Positions 1 to 9,611 of a stretch of 64,000 nt of DNA are shown here, piece by piece (position 1 is the stretch's first letter; every line of letters starts with the position of its first letter). This DNA is from Nitrospirillum amazonense. GTDB taxonomy: Bacteria; Pseudomonadota; Alphaproteobacteria; Azospirillales; Azospirillaceae. Below the pieces are notes generated by a model. That model worked only from the letters and a program-made list of their open reading frames with translations, ran no database searches and was not told the DNA's origin. The translations under genes and the position numbers were made by a program. The DNA is taken from contig NZ_VITV01000005.1 of assembly GCF_007828035.1 (NCBI RefSeq), positions 186,001 through 250,000 on the forward strand. Direction: 5' to 3'.

Positions 1-1771
1 CGATGGTGTTGTTGTCCAGATGGGTGAAAACGTGGTCCACCCAGGCCGCGGGCAGCGGCAGGTCGTTGTGGTTGATGCCCGCGATACCGTAATAGGCGCT
101 GTAGTTGGGCTGGATGGGCCCCAGGGTGTAGAAGCGCTGCAGGCCCAGGTTGTTCTGCAGGAACTCTACGCCGGCTGTCTGTAACCGGCCGCTTTTGGGA
201 TAGTTGCGCAGGGGCAGCACGAACAGGACCACCGCCTCGGCAACGGCCGCGGTGCCCAGTACCCAAGCCCGCGTGCGGTTGCTGAAGGTACCGCCGCCCA
301 GTTCGCGGACGGCCAGCAGCGCCACTACGGCGTAAATCAGCGACCGGGCCAGGATGGGCACGAAGGGGGCGTTCATGTACAGCCGATGGGACAGCCAAAG
401 CGGCGCCGCCAAGCAAGCCACTCCCGCGGCCAAGCCGCTCCAGTATACGAGCCCGGGTCGTCGTTCCGCCGCCCGCTCCGCCAGGTCATGGCAGGCCAGG
501 CCGGCCAGCACGGCCAGCGCGAACGAGATCGAGGGGTTGAAGTACCGGAAGAACATCGCGTCGCCGACCGCCGGGATGGCGGTAAGCAAGGCCACCATCG
601 CATGCTGGCCATAGACCGCGCCCGTCACCACCACGCACCAACCGGCCAGCGTCAGCCGCAACCCGCGCAGCCAGGGGCGCCAGACCGCCATCGCGGCCAC
701 CACCACCAGGACCAGGCCGGTATAACCGCCGACGGCGCCCCAGAATATGAAGGCTTGCGCGTCCGGGGTATGGCCCAGGTCGCCCAAGGCATAGGGCAGG
801 AACAGGGTCAGCAGGCGCTGGATGTCGAGATGCGAATGACGAAACACGCCGGCGGCATGGTTGCCCAGATAGCCGTGGCCCAGATATTCCCCGAAAGCGA
901 TGAGGATGGGGGCGGCCAGCAGCAGGCCAGCCACCGTCCCGGTGGCGATACGCGCCATGTACGCCATGGAGCGGCCCCCCAGGCCTGCCAGCCGTGCCAG
1001 GGTCCAGAGGGCGATCAGCAGACCGTTGAAGTAGGCGACTTCGGGAAAGCCGGCGTAAAGCGACAGCGCCAGACCGCCGGCGATCCATCCCCATCCGCCC
1101 GGCTGGCCGGCCAGCGCGCGGGCCCGCGCCTCCTCCACTCCCAGCAACACCATGGGAAGGAAGGGGATGGGGTTGATGACGGCATTGGCCAGCCAGGCGA
1201 AAGTGCCGTTGAATTCGAACAGCAGGCTGGCCACGATGGCGCCCAGCGCTGTGACCCCCAGGCGCCGCATGAGCAGCCAGGTGAAGACGCCCGATGCGAT
1301 CTGCAGGCTGATGTGCAGATACAACTGGCCATTCGGCAGGGCCAGCAACAGGGTGGGCGGAAACAGGGCGGCGGATTGCATGTCGCCGGCCAGCGGCATG
1401 CCGATGCCGGAATAGGGGTTCCACCAGGGAATATGGCCGGACAGCCAGTCCAGCGCCGCGCGATGCCCCAGGGCATGGCTGGTGTAGGCGATGTTGGGAT
1501 CCAGCGTGGACAGCCCGTCGCGCGTGACGCCGCTGGCCAGCCAGCCTTCGACGAAGCGCGGGTCCGCCGGGCGCCAGCCCAGGATCAGGCCGAGCTTGGC
1601 CAGGATGGGGGCGAGGATGAGCAGGGTGATGGCCCGGAAGCCGCTGGAGCGCCACAGAGGTGCTGGGATTTCCGCACCGGTGGGCTGTGGCGGCAGGCGT
1701 TGCATCAGGCTGTTGGGCAAGGCGTCCATCTCGGCGGTGGAGAGGCGGGTTGATCCTTTCTCATCGGCCAT
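1..1771 (-). CDS. YfhO-like multi-pass membrane protein, 3' end outside window
   Basis: The minus-strand frame stays open from an ATG at 1771 to the window edge (about 590 codons, no stop), so the C-terminus is missing. A soluble N-terminus of about 45 residues is followed by a hydrophobic helix and a loop with motifs WWNPYSGIGMPLAGD and QSAALFPPTLLLAL. That pattern resembles bacterial YfhO-family proteins, which are polytopic proteins related to lipid-linked-sugar glycosyltransferases. Many further hydrophobic segments follow, and the last visible part (LQRFYTLGP, then YYGIAGINHNDLP) looks like the start of the extracytoplasmic domain. Substrate unknown; the family call is moderate. It is the first gene on its strand here, and its upstream side faces the sdh terminator. 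Confidence 0.7.
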   Translation of the reverse strand, partial: MADEKGSTRLSTAEMDALPNSLMQRLPPQPTGAEIPAPLWRSSGFRAITLLILAPILAKLGLILGWRPADPRFVEGWLASGVTRDGLSTLDPNIAYTSHALGHRAALDWLSGHIPWWNPYSGIGMPLAGDMQSAALFPPTLLLALPNGQLYLHISLQIASGVFTWLLMRRLGVTALGAIVASLLFEFNGTFAWLANAVINPIPFLPMVLLGVEEARARALAGQPGGWGWIAGGLALSLYAGFPEVAYFNGLLIALWTLARLAGLGGRSMAYMARIATGTVAGLLLAAPILIAFGEYLGHGYLGNHAAGVFRHSHLDIQRLLTLFLPYALGDLGHTPDAQAFIFWGAVGGYTGLVLVVVAAMAVWRPWLRGLRLTLAGWCVVVTGAVYGQHAMVALLTAIPAVGDAMFFRYFNPSISFALAVLAGLACHDLAERAAERRPGLVYWSGLAAGVACLAAPLWLSHRLYMNAPFVPILARSLIYAVVALLAVRELGGGTFSNRTRAWVLGTAAVAEAVVLFVLPLRNYPKSGRLQTAGVEFLQNNLGLQRFYTLGPIQPNYSAYYGIAGINHNDLPLPAAWVDHVFTHLDNNTI

Positions 1772-1819
1772 GCCGGACACTTTTGCAACCAGCCTGTGCC
1801 AGTGACGCCGCCCAAAGCA

Positions 1820-1852
1820 AAACGCCGCGACGGGCGTACCGTCGCGGCGTTT
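1820..1852 (-). terminator. Intrinsic terminator of the sdh operon
   Basis: Perfect inverted repeat with 13-base arms (AAACGCCGCGACG and its complement) around a 7-base loop. Read on the minus strand it is followed by TTTTGCTTTG. It lies about 30 bases after the sdhB stop. Confidence 0.85.
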
Positions 1853-1880
1853 GCAATCATCGGCGCGTTGAGGACCGGCG

Positions 1881-2663
1881 TCAGGCGGCGCGGGCCACCA
1901 TCAGCTTCTTGATCTCGGCGATGGCCTTCGCCGGGTTCAGGCCCTTGGGGCAGGTCTGGGTGCAGTTCATGATGGTGTGGCAGCGGTACAGCCGGAAGGG
2001 ATCTTCCAGGTTGTCCAGGCGCTCACCGGTCATCTCGTCACGGCTGTCGGCGATCCAGCGGTAGGCCTGCAGCAGGATGGCCGGGCCCAGGTACTTGTCG
2101 CCGTTCCACCAATAGCTGGGGCAGCTGGTGGAGCAGCAGAAGCACAGGATGCACTCATAGAGGCCGTCCAGCTTCTCACGCTCCTCCGGGCTCTGCAGCC
2201 GCTCACGCGACGGCGCCGGGCTCTGGCTCTGCAGCCAGGGCTTAATGGAGGTGTACTGGGCGTAGATCGTGTTCAGATCCGGCACCAGATCCTTCACCAC
2301 CGGCATGTGCGGCAGCGGGTAGATCTTGACGTCGCCCTTCACGTCCTCGATGGCCTTCAGGCAGGCCAGCGTGTTGCGTCCGTCGATATTCATGGCGCAA
2401 GAGCCGCAGATGCCCTCGCGGCACGACCGGCGGAAGGTCAGCGTGCTGTCGATGTCGTTCTTAATGTGGATCAGGGCGTCCAGCACCATGGGGCCGCACT
2501 TGTCGAGGTCGATCTCGTAGCGGTCCTCGGTGGGGTTGCTGCCCTTGTCCGGGTCGTAGCGATAGATGCGGAAGGTCTTGGCCCGCTTGGTGGCGGACGT
2601 CTTCACCGACGTGGTCTTGCCGGCGTGAACCTTGGAATTGGCGGGAAGGGAGAACTCGGCCAT
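1881..2663 (-). CDS. sdhB: Succinate dehydrogenase iron-sulfur subunit
   Basis: Subunit B of complex II carries electrons from the FAD of SdhA to ubiquinone. 260 residues, the usual length. The 2Fe-2S ligands are C81, C86, C89 and C101. The 4Fe-4S and 3Fe-4S clusters are served by C171, C174, C177 and C181 (motif [11 protein letters not shown]) and by C228, C234 and C238. The N-terminal 27 residues are a basic, Ala/Thr-rich extension before the ferredoxin fold. Last gene of the sdhC-sdhD-sdhA-sdhB operon, 26 bases after sdhA, and followed by a strong terminator. Confidence 0.97.
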   Translation of the reverse strand: MAEFSLPANSKVHAGKTTSVKTSATKRAKTFRIYRYDPDKGSNPTEDRYEIDLDKCGPMVLDALIHIKNDIDSTLTFRRSCREGICGSCAMNIDGRNTLACLKAIEDVKGDVKIYPLPHMPVVKDLVPDLNTIYAQYTSIKPWLQSQSPAPSRERLQSPEEREKLDGLYECILCFCCSTSCPSYWWNGDKYLGPAILLQAYRWIADSRDEMTGERLDNLEDPFRLYRCHTIMNCTQTCPKGLNPAKAIAEIKKLMVARAA

Positions 2664-2689
2664 GGCATCGGGTCCGTTCGGCTAAGGCG

Positions 2690-4477
2690 TCAGTAGACGC
2701 GCTTCTTGGGCGGGATGACGTCAATGTCACCGGTCAGGGTGTACATGTGGACGGGGCGGTCACCGAGGGTGACGGTGCCCTTCTCATCCACCCAGGACGT
2801 GGTGTGCTTCATCCACTCGTGGTCGTCGCGCTCGGGGAAGTCCTCGCGGGCGTGCGCCCCGCGGCTTTCCTTGCGGTTGGCCGCCGAGTTGATGGTGACC
2901 ACGGCCTGGCGCATCAGGTTGTCCAGCTCCAGCGCTTCCACCAGGTCGGAGTTCCAGATCAGCGAGCGGTCGCTGACGGCGATGTCGTCACGCTTGGACC
3001 ACACGCCCTTCATCAGCTCGACACCTTCCTCCAGCACCTCGCCGGTGCGGAAGACGGCGCAGTTGTTCTGCATGATCTTCTGCATTTCCAGGCGCAGGTG
3101 GGCGACGCGGGTGCCGCCCTTGGCGTTGCGCACCTTGTCCAGGTGGGCCAGCGCCTTGTCCGTCACGTCCTGCGACAGGGTCTTGTGCGCGGCACCCTTC
3201 TTCACCGTCTCGGCGGCGCGGTTGGCGGCGGCGCGGCCGAACACCACCAGGTCCAGCAGCGAGTTGGAGCCCAGGCGGTTGGCACCGTGCACCGACACGC
3301 AGGCCGCCTCGCCGATGGCCATCAGGCCCGGGACCACTTGGTCCGGGTTCTCGGCCGTCGGGTTGATGACCTCGCCGTGGTAGTTGGTGGGGATGCCGCC
3401 CATGTTGTAGTGCACGGTCGGCAGCACGGGGATGGGCTCGCGCGTCACGTCCACGTTCGCGAAGACCTTGGCGGTCTCGGCGATGCCGGGCAGGCGCTCG
3501 TGGATGATGGCCGGGTCCAGATGCTCCAGGTGCAGGTGGATGTGGTCCTTGTGCTCACCCACGCCGCGGCCCTCGCGGATTTCCACGGTCATGGAGCGGC
3601 TGACCACGTCGCGGCTGGCCAGGTCCTTGGCCGATGGGGCGTAGCGCTCCATGAAGCGCTCGCCCGAGCTGTTGGTCAGGTAACCGCCCTCACCGCGCAC
3701 ACCCTCGGTGATCAGGCAGCCGGAGCCGTAGATGCCTGTGGGGTGGAACTGCACGAACTCCATATCCTGCAGGGGCAATCCTGCGCGCAGCACCATGCCG
3801 CCGCCGTCGCCGGTGGAGGTGTGGGCCGAGGTGCAGCTGAAGTAGGCGCGGCCGTAGCCGCCGGTGGCCAGCACCGTCTGGTGGCCGCGGAAGCGGTGGA
3901 TGGTGCCGTCGTCCAGGTTCCAGGCCAGGACGCCCTTGCACTCGCCGTCTTCCATCAGCAGATCCAGCGCAAAGTATTCCACGAAGAATTCGGCTTCGTG
4001 CTTCAGGCTCTGCTGATACAGGGTGTGCAGGATGGCGTGGCCGGTGCGGTCGGCGGCGGCGCAGGTGCGCCGGGCCTGGCCCTCGCCGTAGCGGGTGGTC
4101 ATGCCGCCGAAGGCGCGCTGGTAGATCTTGCCTTCCGGGGTGCGCGAGAAGGGCACGCCGTAGTGTTCCAGCTCGATGATGGCCGGGACGGCCTCACGCA
4201 CCATGTACTCGATGGCGTCCTGGTCGCCCAGCCAGTCCGACCCCTTCACGGTGTCGTACATGTGGTAGCGCCAGTCGTCCTCGCCCATGTTGCCGAGGGC
4301 GGCGGAAATGCCGCCCTGGGCCGCCACGGTGTGGCTGCGGGTCGGGAACACCTTGGTGATGCAGGCCGTCTTCAGGCCCTTTTCGGCCATGCCGAAGGTC
4401 GCGCGCAGGCCGGCGCCGCCGGCGCCCACGACGACGACGTCGTACTGATGGTCGATGATGGGATAGGCGTTAGCCAT
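2690..4477 (-). CDS. sdhA: Succinate dehydrogenase flavoprotein subunit
   Basis: Catalytic subunit oxidising succinate to fumarate in the TCA cycle and aerobic respiratory chain. 595 residues, full length. The dinucleotide-binding motif GAGGAG is at residues 18-23. The covalent-FAD histidine lies in [10 protein letters not shown] (H49). The substrate-site motif [15 protein letters not shown] and the C-terminal MYTLTGD and PPKKRVY segments match the family. The start sits 12 bases after the sdhD stop. No unusual residues seen. Confidence 0.98.
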   Translation of the reverse strand: MANAYPIIDHQYDVVVVGAGGAGLRATFGMAEKGLKTACITKVFPTRSHTVAAQGGISAALGNMGEDDWRYHMYDTVKGSDWLGDQDAIEYMVREAVPAIIELEHYGVPFSRTPEGKIYQRAFGGMTTRYGEGQARRTCAAADRTGHAILHTLYQQSLKHEAEFFVEYFALDLLMEDGECKGVLAWNLDDGTIHRFRGHQTVLATGGYGRAYFSCTSAHTSTGDGGGMVLRAGLPLQDMEFVQFHPTGIYGSGCLITEGVRGEGGYLTNSSGERFMERYAPSAKDLASRDVVSRSMTVEIREGRGVGEHKDHIHLHLEHLDPAIIHERLPGIAETAKVFANVDVTREPIPVLPTVHYNMGGIPTNYHGEVINPTAENPDQVVPGLMAIGEAACVSVHGANRLGSNSLLDLVVFGRAAANRAAETVKKGAAHKTLSQDVTDKALAHLDKVRNAKGGTRVAHLRLEMQKIMQNNCAVFRTGEVLEEGVELMKGVWSKRDDIAVSDRSLIWNSDLVEALELDNLMRQAVVTINSAANRKESRGAHAREDFPERDDHEWMKHTTSWVDEKGTVTLGDRPVHMYTLTGDIDVIPPKKRVY

Positions 4478-4489
4478 GACAGTCCTTCC

Positions 4490-4888
4490 TCACGCCCCGA
4501 AGGCGATCTTGAGCACGGCGAAGACGCTCGCGGCGGCCAGCAGGATGGCGGCGCCGTTGGTCAGCCCGATGGCGATCAGGCGCGCCAGCTTGCCGTGGAT
4601 GTAGTCTTCGTACACTTCGCGCATGCCGGCGGCGGCATGGTGGAAGGTGGCGATCAGGGTGATCAGCAGCAGGACCGCGTTCACCGGCTGGTGCACCCAG
4701 GCGATGGCGTCGGCATGTTCCGCCTTGGCCAGGCGGACGATGGAGATCAGGAACCAGACGGTCAGCGGCACCAGCAGGACCGCGACCATGCGGTAGGCCA
4801 GCCAATGGGCGCCGCCGCTCTTGGCGGAGCCGAGGCCGCGCACGCGGCCGAGGCGCGTGCGGAAGCCGTTGTCGGACGTAGAAGCCAT
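4490..4888 (-). CDS. sdhD: Succinate dehydrogenase membrane anchor subunit D
   Basis: Small (132-residue) inner-membrane anchor with three hydrophobic helices. With SdhC it holds SdhAB on the membrane and forms the quinone site and b-heme pocket. The motif GAHWLAYRMVAVLLVPL and the second-helix sequence FHHAAAGMREVYEDYIHG, which contains the expected heme-side histidines and the conserved DYIH, identify it. It lies between sdhC and sdhA with short spacers, as in other alphaproteobacteria. Confidence 0.93.
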   Translation of the reverse strand: MASTSDNGFRTRLGRVRGLGSAKSGGAHWLAYRMVAVLLVPLTVWFLISIVRLAKAEHADAIAWVHQPVNAVLLLITLIATFHHAAAGMREVYEDYIHGKLARLIAIGLTNGAAILLAAASVFAVLKIAFGA

Positions 4889-4904
4889 GGAATGCGCGCT
4901 CCCG

Positions 4905-5303
4905 TCAGAGGGCGAAAGCGGCGATCCAGACGATCGCCGTCAGAACGAAGGAACCGCCGAACACCAGGGCGGAGCTGCGCTGCGCGCTGGCATTGGTGAT
5001 GCCGGTGCCGGTGTCCCAGATCAGGTGCTGGATGCCCTTCAGCAGGTGGTAGCCGAAGGCCCAGGTCCAGCCCAGCAGGCAGAGCAGGCCGATGGGGCTG
5101 CCCAGCACGTGCTGGGCCGTGTCGAAGTCGTCGGGGCCGCTGGCGGCCGCCACCAGCCACCAGGTCAGTACCAGGGTGCCAACGGTCAGGGCGATGCCGG
5201 TGAAGCGGTGCGTGATCGACGACACGGCGGGCAGGGGTAGGCGATAGACCTGGAGGTGGGGCGACAGCGGCCGTGCCTTTTTGGCCACGCTGGTCTCGCT
5301 CAT
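4905..5303 (-). CDS. sdhC: Succinate dehydrogenase cytochrome b556 subunit
   Basis: First gene of the sdh operon. The frame is open further upstream, but I place the start at the ATG at 5303 (MSETSVAKK), preceded by AGGACG at a usable distance. The resulting 132 residues begin a few residues before the conserved RPLSPHLQVYRL. The quinone-site motif SSITHRFTGIAL, the heme-ligand region FGYHLLKGIQHLIWD and three hydrophobic segments fit SdhC. With SdhD it anchors the complex and binds ubiquinone and heme b. Confidence 0.94.
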   Translation of the reverse strand: MSETSVAKKARPLSPHLQVYRLPLPAVSSITHRFTGIALTVGTLVLTWWLVAAASGPDDFDTAQHVLGSPIGLLCLLGWTWAFGYHLLKGIQHLIWDTGTGITNASAQRSSALVFGGSFVLTAIVWIAAFAL

Positions 5304-5668
5304 GATTCGCGCGTCCTCGTCCTTTTGGATTATCAGGTGCCGGTGCCGCACCGGCCATATGGCGCCCGCGACATGCGGGTCGCGACGCCGGCCGAATTGT
5401 TGCACCGCCGGGGGCGGATAGGATGTGAAGTCAATTACGCCCCCGCCTCTTGTCCGTCAACGCCCTGTCTGGGGCCGACTTTTGCGAATACAAGGGGTGG
5501 GGCGCATGGGTGCGTGATTCTTTCGACATGGCTGGCGACATGGCTGGCGACCCGCCCCGGCAAACGTCCTTGCCCGGCGGCTTCGCCATCGGCCGGGTCG
5601 ATTGCCGCGCGTCGGGGCGGCCGGTACAGTGCCGGTGTCAACCTCGTCGCCTTGCGAAAGTTTCCATC
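5304..5668. other. Divergent intergenic region between sdhC and the GNAT gene
   Basis: 365 bases without a supported gene. They must contain the promoter of the sdh operon on the minus strand, but I see no convincing -35/-10 pair. An exact 12-base tandem duplication (GACATGGCTGGC twice) is at 5525-5548. The GNAT frame stays open upstream to 5450, so a longer N-terminus is formally possible but has no homology-like features. Confidence 0.5.
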
Positions 5669-6421
5669 TTGTCCGCCAACGACTTGTGCCGCCTGCTGGA
5701 AGAGCTGTGCCTGACGGCTTGGCCCGCCCTGAAAACCATCCACGATGATGGCTGGCTGCTGCGGTTTTCAGAAGGGCATTCGGGCCGCTCCAACTCGGTG
5801 ACCTGCCTGTCGGCCGGCGTGCTGCCGGTGGCGGAAAAGGTGGACCGGGCGGAGGCGGCCTACACCCGCGAAGGCCTGCCCCCCCGTTTCCGCATCACGC
5901 CCCTGGCCCCGCCTGACCTGACGGCGGAACTGGATCGGCGCGGTTATCTGCGGCAGGAGGAGAACCTGGTGCAGGCGGCCACCATCCCGCCGGGCCTGGC
6001 GCCAACGGCGGATGGCCTGGACTGGCGGTTGGAAACGACACCGGCCCCTGACCTGCTGGCCAGTTACGCGGCGGCCCTGCCGCTGCCGGCGCGGGAGGCG
6101 GACCCGATGCGCCGCCTGCTGGACGCTATCGCCGTGCCCACCCTGTACCTGAGCGCGTGGGATGGCGGTCGCTATGTTGGCAGCGCGCTTGGAGTCGCCG
6201 ATCGCGGCTGGCTGGGCGTCTACAAGGTGCTGGTGGCGCCGGAGCAGCGAGGCCGGGGCGTGTCGCGGCGCCTGATGACCCGCCTGCTGGCGGCGGGGGC
6301 GGACGCGGGTGTCGCCCACGCTTATCTGCAGGTGGGCGGCGCCAACCGGCCGGCGCTGGCGACGTATGCCCGGATGGGGTTCCGGACCGTTTATCGCTAT
6401 CAATATCGCCAGAAAGATTAG
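5669..6421 (+). CDS. GNAT-family N-acetyltransferase
   Basis: About 250 residues from a TTG start at 5669 (MSANDLCRLLEEL); an ATG 73 codons upstream is also in frame but lies in the sdh promoter region. The N-terminal half has WLLRFSEGHSGRSNSVTCL, typical of two-domain GNAT proteins. The C-terminal GNAT core has the acetyl-CoA loop VLVAPEQRGRGVSRRLM, and ends with NRPALATYARMGFRTVYRYQYR. It likely transfers an acetyl group to an amine, but the substrate cannot be told. No operon partner; transcribed away from sdh. Confidence 0.85.
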   Translation: MSANDLCRLLEELCLTAWPALKTIHDDGWLLRFSEGHSGRSNSVTCLSAGVLPVAEKVDRAEAAYTREGLPPRFRITPLAPPDLTAELDRRGYLRQEENLVQAATIPPGLAPTADGLDWRLETTPAPDLLASYAAALPLPAREADPMRRLLDAIAVPTLYLSAWDGGRYVGSALGVADRGWLGVYKVLVAPEQRGRGVSRRLMTRLLAAGADAGVAHAYLQVGGANRPALATYARMGFRTVYRYQYRQKD

Positions 6422-6487
6422 TTGCATAGTTGATGCGCGTCGCGCCTGAAAGTAGATTGCCCCTATGGCAGCCTACCGGGTGTTGGC

Positions 6488-7513
6488 ATGGTGACGATCA
6501 GGGGCGCCGTTTTGGGCTTGGGTTTGGTCCTGCTGGGGCCAGTCCTGGCACAGGCGGAAGAGCCGACCATGGAATCGTTGACCAGGATCGTTCAGACCCA
6601 GCTCTTTTCCGATGATCCGGCGGGGCGCGGTGGGCTGGTGGAGGTGCACGACGGTTACAAGTTCGTCCAGTGCCGGCATATGCCGCATCAGACGGCCATC
6701 ATCTGCGAGGCGGCGGGAACCCGCGGGCAATCCTGGATGCGCCATGTCCTGACCAAGGAACGCAGGGCGGCCTTGAGGGAGCTGGGCTTCGCCGCCGACC
6801 GGCAGACGGGAAACTTCATCCGGCGATGGGATGCGCCGCCTGGGCCCAAGCTGCTGATGGCCTTCATGGTTCATGCCCTGGATGTCGGTTATGGCAACAG
6901 TGGGCAGGACACTGAAATGCAATATGGCTGGTTTGCCGCGGCCGAGTGCCCGGCGCGGGTTACTTCCGGGAATCCATATGGCGGGGCTGTCGTGCTTCTC
7001 GGCACCAAGGTCAAGAACCTGGCGGAGGGGTGCCGCCTGGAGCCGGAGGATGAAGCGGATCAGAAGCCCTTGCCGCGACCGCCGGCCATGCCGGACGACG
7101 CGCCGGATCTCAGATCCCGGCAATACAAGGCCATCGCCGAGGCGGTGCACTGGGTGGCTGGCGGCACCGGGCCGGAGCATCACATCGCCATCTTTTCCTG
7201 GGGCGACTTTTATATTCAGTGCCTGAAGGCGGAGGATCCCTCGATGCAGTGCGAGGTGGTGTCCGCCGACATCAATCCCCGGCTCAAGCCCGTGCTGACA
7301 CCGGCTGTCGGACGGCGGCTGAAGAAATTGGGGTTCCTCGAGCCCGGCTACTCCCTGAACTACGCCCAGGTCTTTCCCCTCAAGGCAGGCGCCGCCGATG
7401 ACAGCGCCAAGGCCGTCGCGGAGACGCTGGCCCAGGCGGCGCAGCAGGGCTTCGGCAACTATGCCTTCCTGCCGCTGCAGGTGGAGCGCCTCACCTCCGA
7501 ACCCGCTCGTTAA
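6488..7513 (+). CDS. Secreted protein with two YbjN/TY-Chap-like repeats, function unknown
   Basis: 341 residues with a clear signal peptide (hydrophobic core GLGLVLLGPVLAQAEE, cleavage near residue 23). The body holds two related halves. The first (about residues 40-110) has EVHDGYKFVQC and later ALRELGFAADRQTGNF. The second (about 235-310) has FSWGDFYIQCLKAED, CEVVSAD and RRLKKLGFLEPGYSLNY. The shared pattern aromatic-(V/I)QC, then a CE pair, then LGF recalls the YbjN/TY-Chap fold, but that link is weak. A decayed paralogue follows immediately downstream, so this is the surviving member of a tandem duplication. Function not known; the protein is predicted periplasmic. Confidence 0.75.
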   Translation: MVTIRGAVLGLGLVLLGPVLAQAEEPTMESLTRIVQTQLFSDDPAGRGGLVEVHDGYKFVQCRHMPHQTAIICEAAGTRGQSWMRHVLTKERRAALRELGFAADRQTGNFIRRWDAPPGPKLLMAFMVHALDVGYGNSGQDTEMQYGWFAAAECPARVTSGNPYGGAVVLLGTKVKNLAEGCRLEPEDEADQKPLPRPPAMPDDAPDLRSRQYKAIAEAVHWVAGGTGPEHHIAIFSWGDFYIQCLKAEDPSMQCEVVSADINPRLKPVLTPAVGRRLKKLGFLEPGYSLNYAQVFPLKAGAADDSAKAVAETLAQAAQQGFGNYAFLPLQVERLTSEPAR

Positions 7514-7528
7514 AGGGCCCGCCGATTA

Positions 7529-8640
7529 ATGGAGATGTCGATGAAGGGCGTGATGATCGTCGTGGCGGGCCTGATGATGGCTTTCGCGCCCACGTCGGAA
7601 GTTTGGGCGGGGGAAGCGCCTGAGCAGACCTTCCAAGGCGGTCGCCGTCCTGGCGCATGCCGACCAGATGGATGGGCGCGGCGCCGCGGTGGAGGCGCAC
7701 GACGGCGACCAGTTCGTGCAAGCGGCGGGCGAACCTGAAGGATCTGGGCTATGTCTCCGACCGCAAGACCGGCAATTTCGTTGCGCGCCTGGACCCGTCG
7801 GAATGGCCCAACGACAAGCTGGCCGGTTTCATGGTCGCCACGCTAGCCGGTGGCTACGACGTCGCCTTGGCTGATATCATGACGGAAGCCGGCTCCTACC
7901 CTGCGGTGGCCTGCCCCCCGCGCAATCCCACCGGCCGCGACTTCGGCGGGGAAATCGCGTTCAACGACCGTTCCCAGAAGGACCTGGAGGAAAACTGCGA
8001 GGTCGCGGGCATGGATGACGAGGACGAGTCGCACTTGCCCAAACCCTTGAAATCCATCCCCATGAATCTCGACGATGCCGGGACCCAGCTCAGGCAAAGC
8101 GCCAAGGACCTGGCCGACACCTTCAAGTGGCTGGCGGAGGCGACGGGGCCCGGCCTCCGGTTCGCCATCTTCAGTTGGGGCGAGTTTTATATCCAATGCA
8201 TGAAGCGGGGCGACCCGGTGATCCTGTGTGAGGTCGAGTCCGCAGACGCCAACCCTTCCCTGCGTCGTATCGTGACCACGGCGGTGGGGCGTAAATTGGA
8301 ATCAATGGGGTTCCGGCCGCCGGGCTATTCCAAGAATTACATCGGGAGCATCGGCATCAAGGAAGGCAAGGCGGAGGATTGGAGCTCGGTCGTTATGAAG
8401 GCGGCGTTGATCGCTTTCGGCGGGTACGCCATCCAGCGGCCGGTCACCGTGGAGCGCCACGTTATCAAAGGGGAAACCCTGAGCGGATACTGTCAAGGCC
8501 GGTTTGATCAGGGGCACGGATCGCCGCCGCCAGCGTCACCAGCCGGTGGGCCTCCGCCACATGCAAGGCCTCCACCAGGCGGCCGTCCACCAGCACCACA
8601 GCCTTGCCCTGGGCCATGGCCTCGGCATGGGCGGCGATGA
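7529..8640 (+). pseudogene. Frameshifted, internally deleted paralogue of the 6488-7513 gene
   Basis: A second copy of the upstream secreted protein, broken in three ways. The ATG at 7529 opens a signal peptide (MSMKGVMIVVAGLMMAF) that soon goes out of frame. Homology resumes in another frame at about 7620-7722 (AVEAHDGDQFVQ against LVEVHDGYKFVQ). It then jumps to a third frame at about 7725, losing roughly 28 residues, and continues as KRRANLKDLGYVSDRKTGNF to FSWGEFYIQC, CEVESAD and ESMGFRPPGYSKNY. The copy has no stop where the intact gene ends, and runs on antisense into the 3' end of the citrate-lyase-like gene. Either a real pseudogene or, less likely, sequencing errors. Confidence 0.8.
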
Positions 8641-9388
8641 CGCGGCGGGCGCGGTCCAGGGAGGCAGCGTCGGGGGCGAAGGCGGCATTGGCGGCGGCCA
8701 ACTGCCTGGGATGGATCAGGGTCTTGCCGTCGAAGCCTAGCTCCACCCCTTGGCGGCAGCTGGCTTCCAGGCCGGCATCGTCGTCCAGGTCCAGGTGCAC
8801 GCCGTCCAGGATGGCCAGGCCGTGGGCGCGGGCCGCCAGCAGGCAGAGGCCCAGGGCCGTGATCATGGGCAGGCGCAGGGGCGTGTGATGGGCGTGCAGT
8901 TCCTTGGCCAGGTCCGAGGTGCCCAGCACCAGGCCGGCCAGCCTGGGGGAGGCGGAAGCGATCTCCTTGGCGTTCAGCATACCCAGGGCCGTTTCCATCA
9001 TGACCCACAAGGGAAGGCCGTTGGGCGTCCCGGGGGCCGCCCCATGCGCCGCCAGCAGGCGATCCGCCTGACGTACCGCCTCCGCCGACTCCACCTTGGG
9101 GATCAGCACGCCGTGGGCGCCGGACCGGGCCGCCGCCGCCAGGTCGGCATGGCCCCAGGGCGTGTCCAGGCCGTTGACGCGAATCAGCACCTCGCGCCGG
9201 CCGAAGCCGCCGGCGGCCACGGCGGCCAGCACCTGATCGCGCGCCAGGTCCTTGGCGTCCGGCGCCACCGCGTCCTCCAGATCCAGGATCAGCACGTCGG
9301 CCTCCAGTCCCTTGGCCTTCTCCAGCGCGCGGGCGTTGGACCCCGGCATGTACAGGGCGGAGCGGCGGGGACGGGCGGTGGTGGCCAT
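8465..9388 (-). CDS. HpcH/HpaI aldolase / citrate lyase beta-like CoA-ester lyase
   Basis: 307 residues from the ATG at 9388 (MATTARPRRSALYMPGSN); the frame extends upstream without family-like sequence. The motifs RRSALYMPGSNARALEKA, DVLILDLEDAV (metal-binding acidic residues), EVLIRVNGLDTPWG and GLVLGTSDLAKELH place it in the CitE-like group of malyl-CoA, methylmalyl-CoA and citramalyl-CoA lyases. It probably cleaves a short 3-hydroxyacyl-CoA ester in the cytoplasm. No partner enzyme nearby identifies the substrate. Its 3' end overlaps the run-on reading frame of the adjacent pseudogene on the other strand. Confidence 0.87.
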   Translation of the reverse strand: MATTARPRRSALYMPGSNARALEKAKGLEADVLILDLEDAVAPDAKDLARDQVLAAVAAGGFGRREVLIRVNGLDTPWGHADLAAAARSGAHGVLIPKVESAEAVRQADRLLAAHGAAPGTPNGLPLWVMMETALGMLNAKEIASASPRLAGLVLGTSDLAKELHAHHTPLRLPMITALGLCLLAARAHGLAILDGVHLDLDDDAGLEASCRQGVELGFDGKTLIHPRQLAAANAAFAPDAASLDRARRVIAAHAEAMAQGKAVVLVDGRLVEALHVAEAHRLVTLAAAIRAPDQTGLDSIRSGFPL

Positions 9389-9611
9389 GAGGCGGGCTCG
9401 TACAAGAAGGGCGAAACGGGATGGGGCAGCATAGCGCCAGCCTGTGACGGAGGCGACGGCCGGTAGTCTTCCATCCGTGGTAACAGTCTTCGCGTCCCTT
9501 TGTCCCGCGTCATGCGGCTTGCCCACAGGCTGCGGCGGGGCTACCCCTAGGACAGGCCGTCCGCCCCGTCCCTTTGGGGGCCGGTCCATTGCCACGAGGA
9601 GCCTTTCCCCG

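Noticed and set aside
386-1753. Long plus-strand open frame of 455 codons opposite the first gene
   Set aside because: The encoded protein is Gln/Gly/His-rich with no domain or membrane pattern, while the minus-strand frame codes a coherent polytopic protein. Very GC-rich DNA often leaves the antisense frame open.
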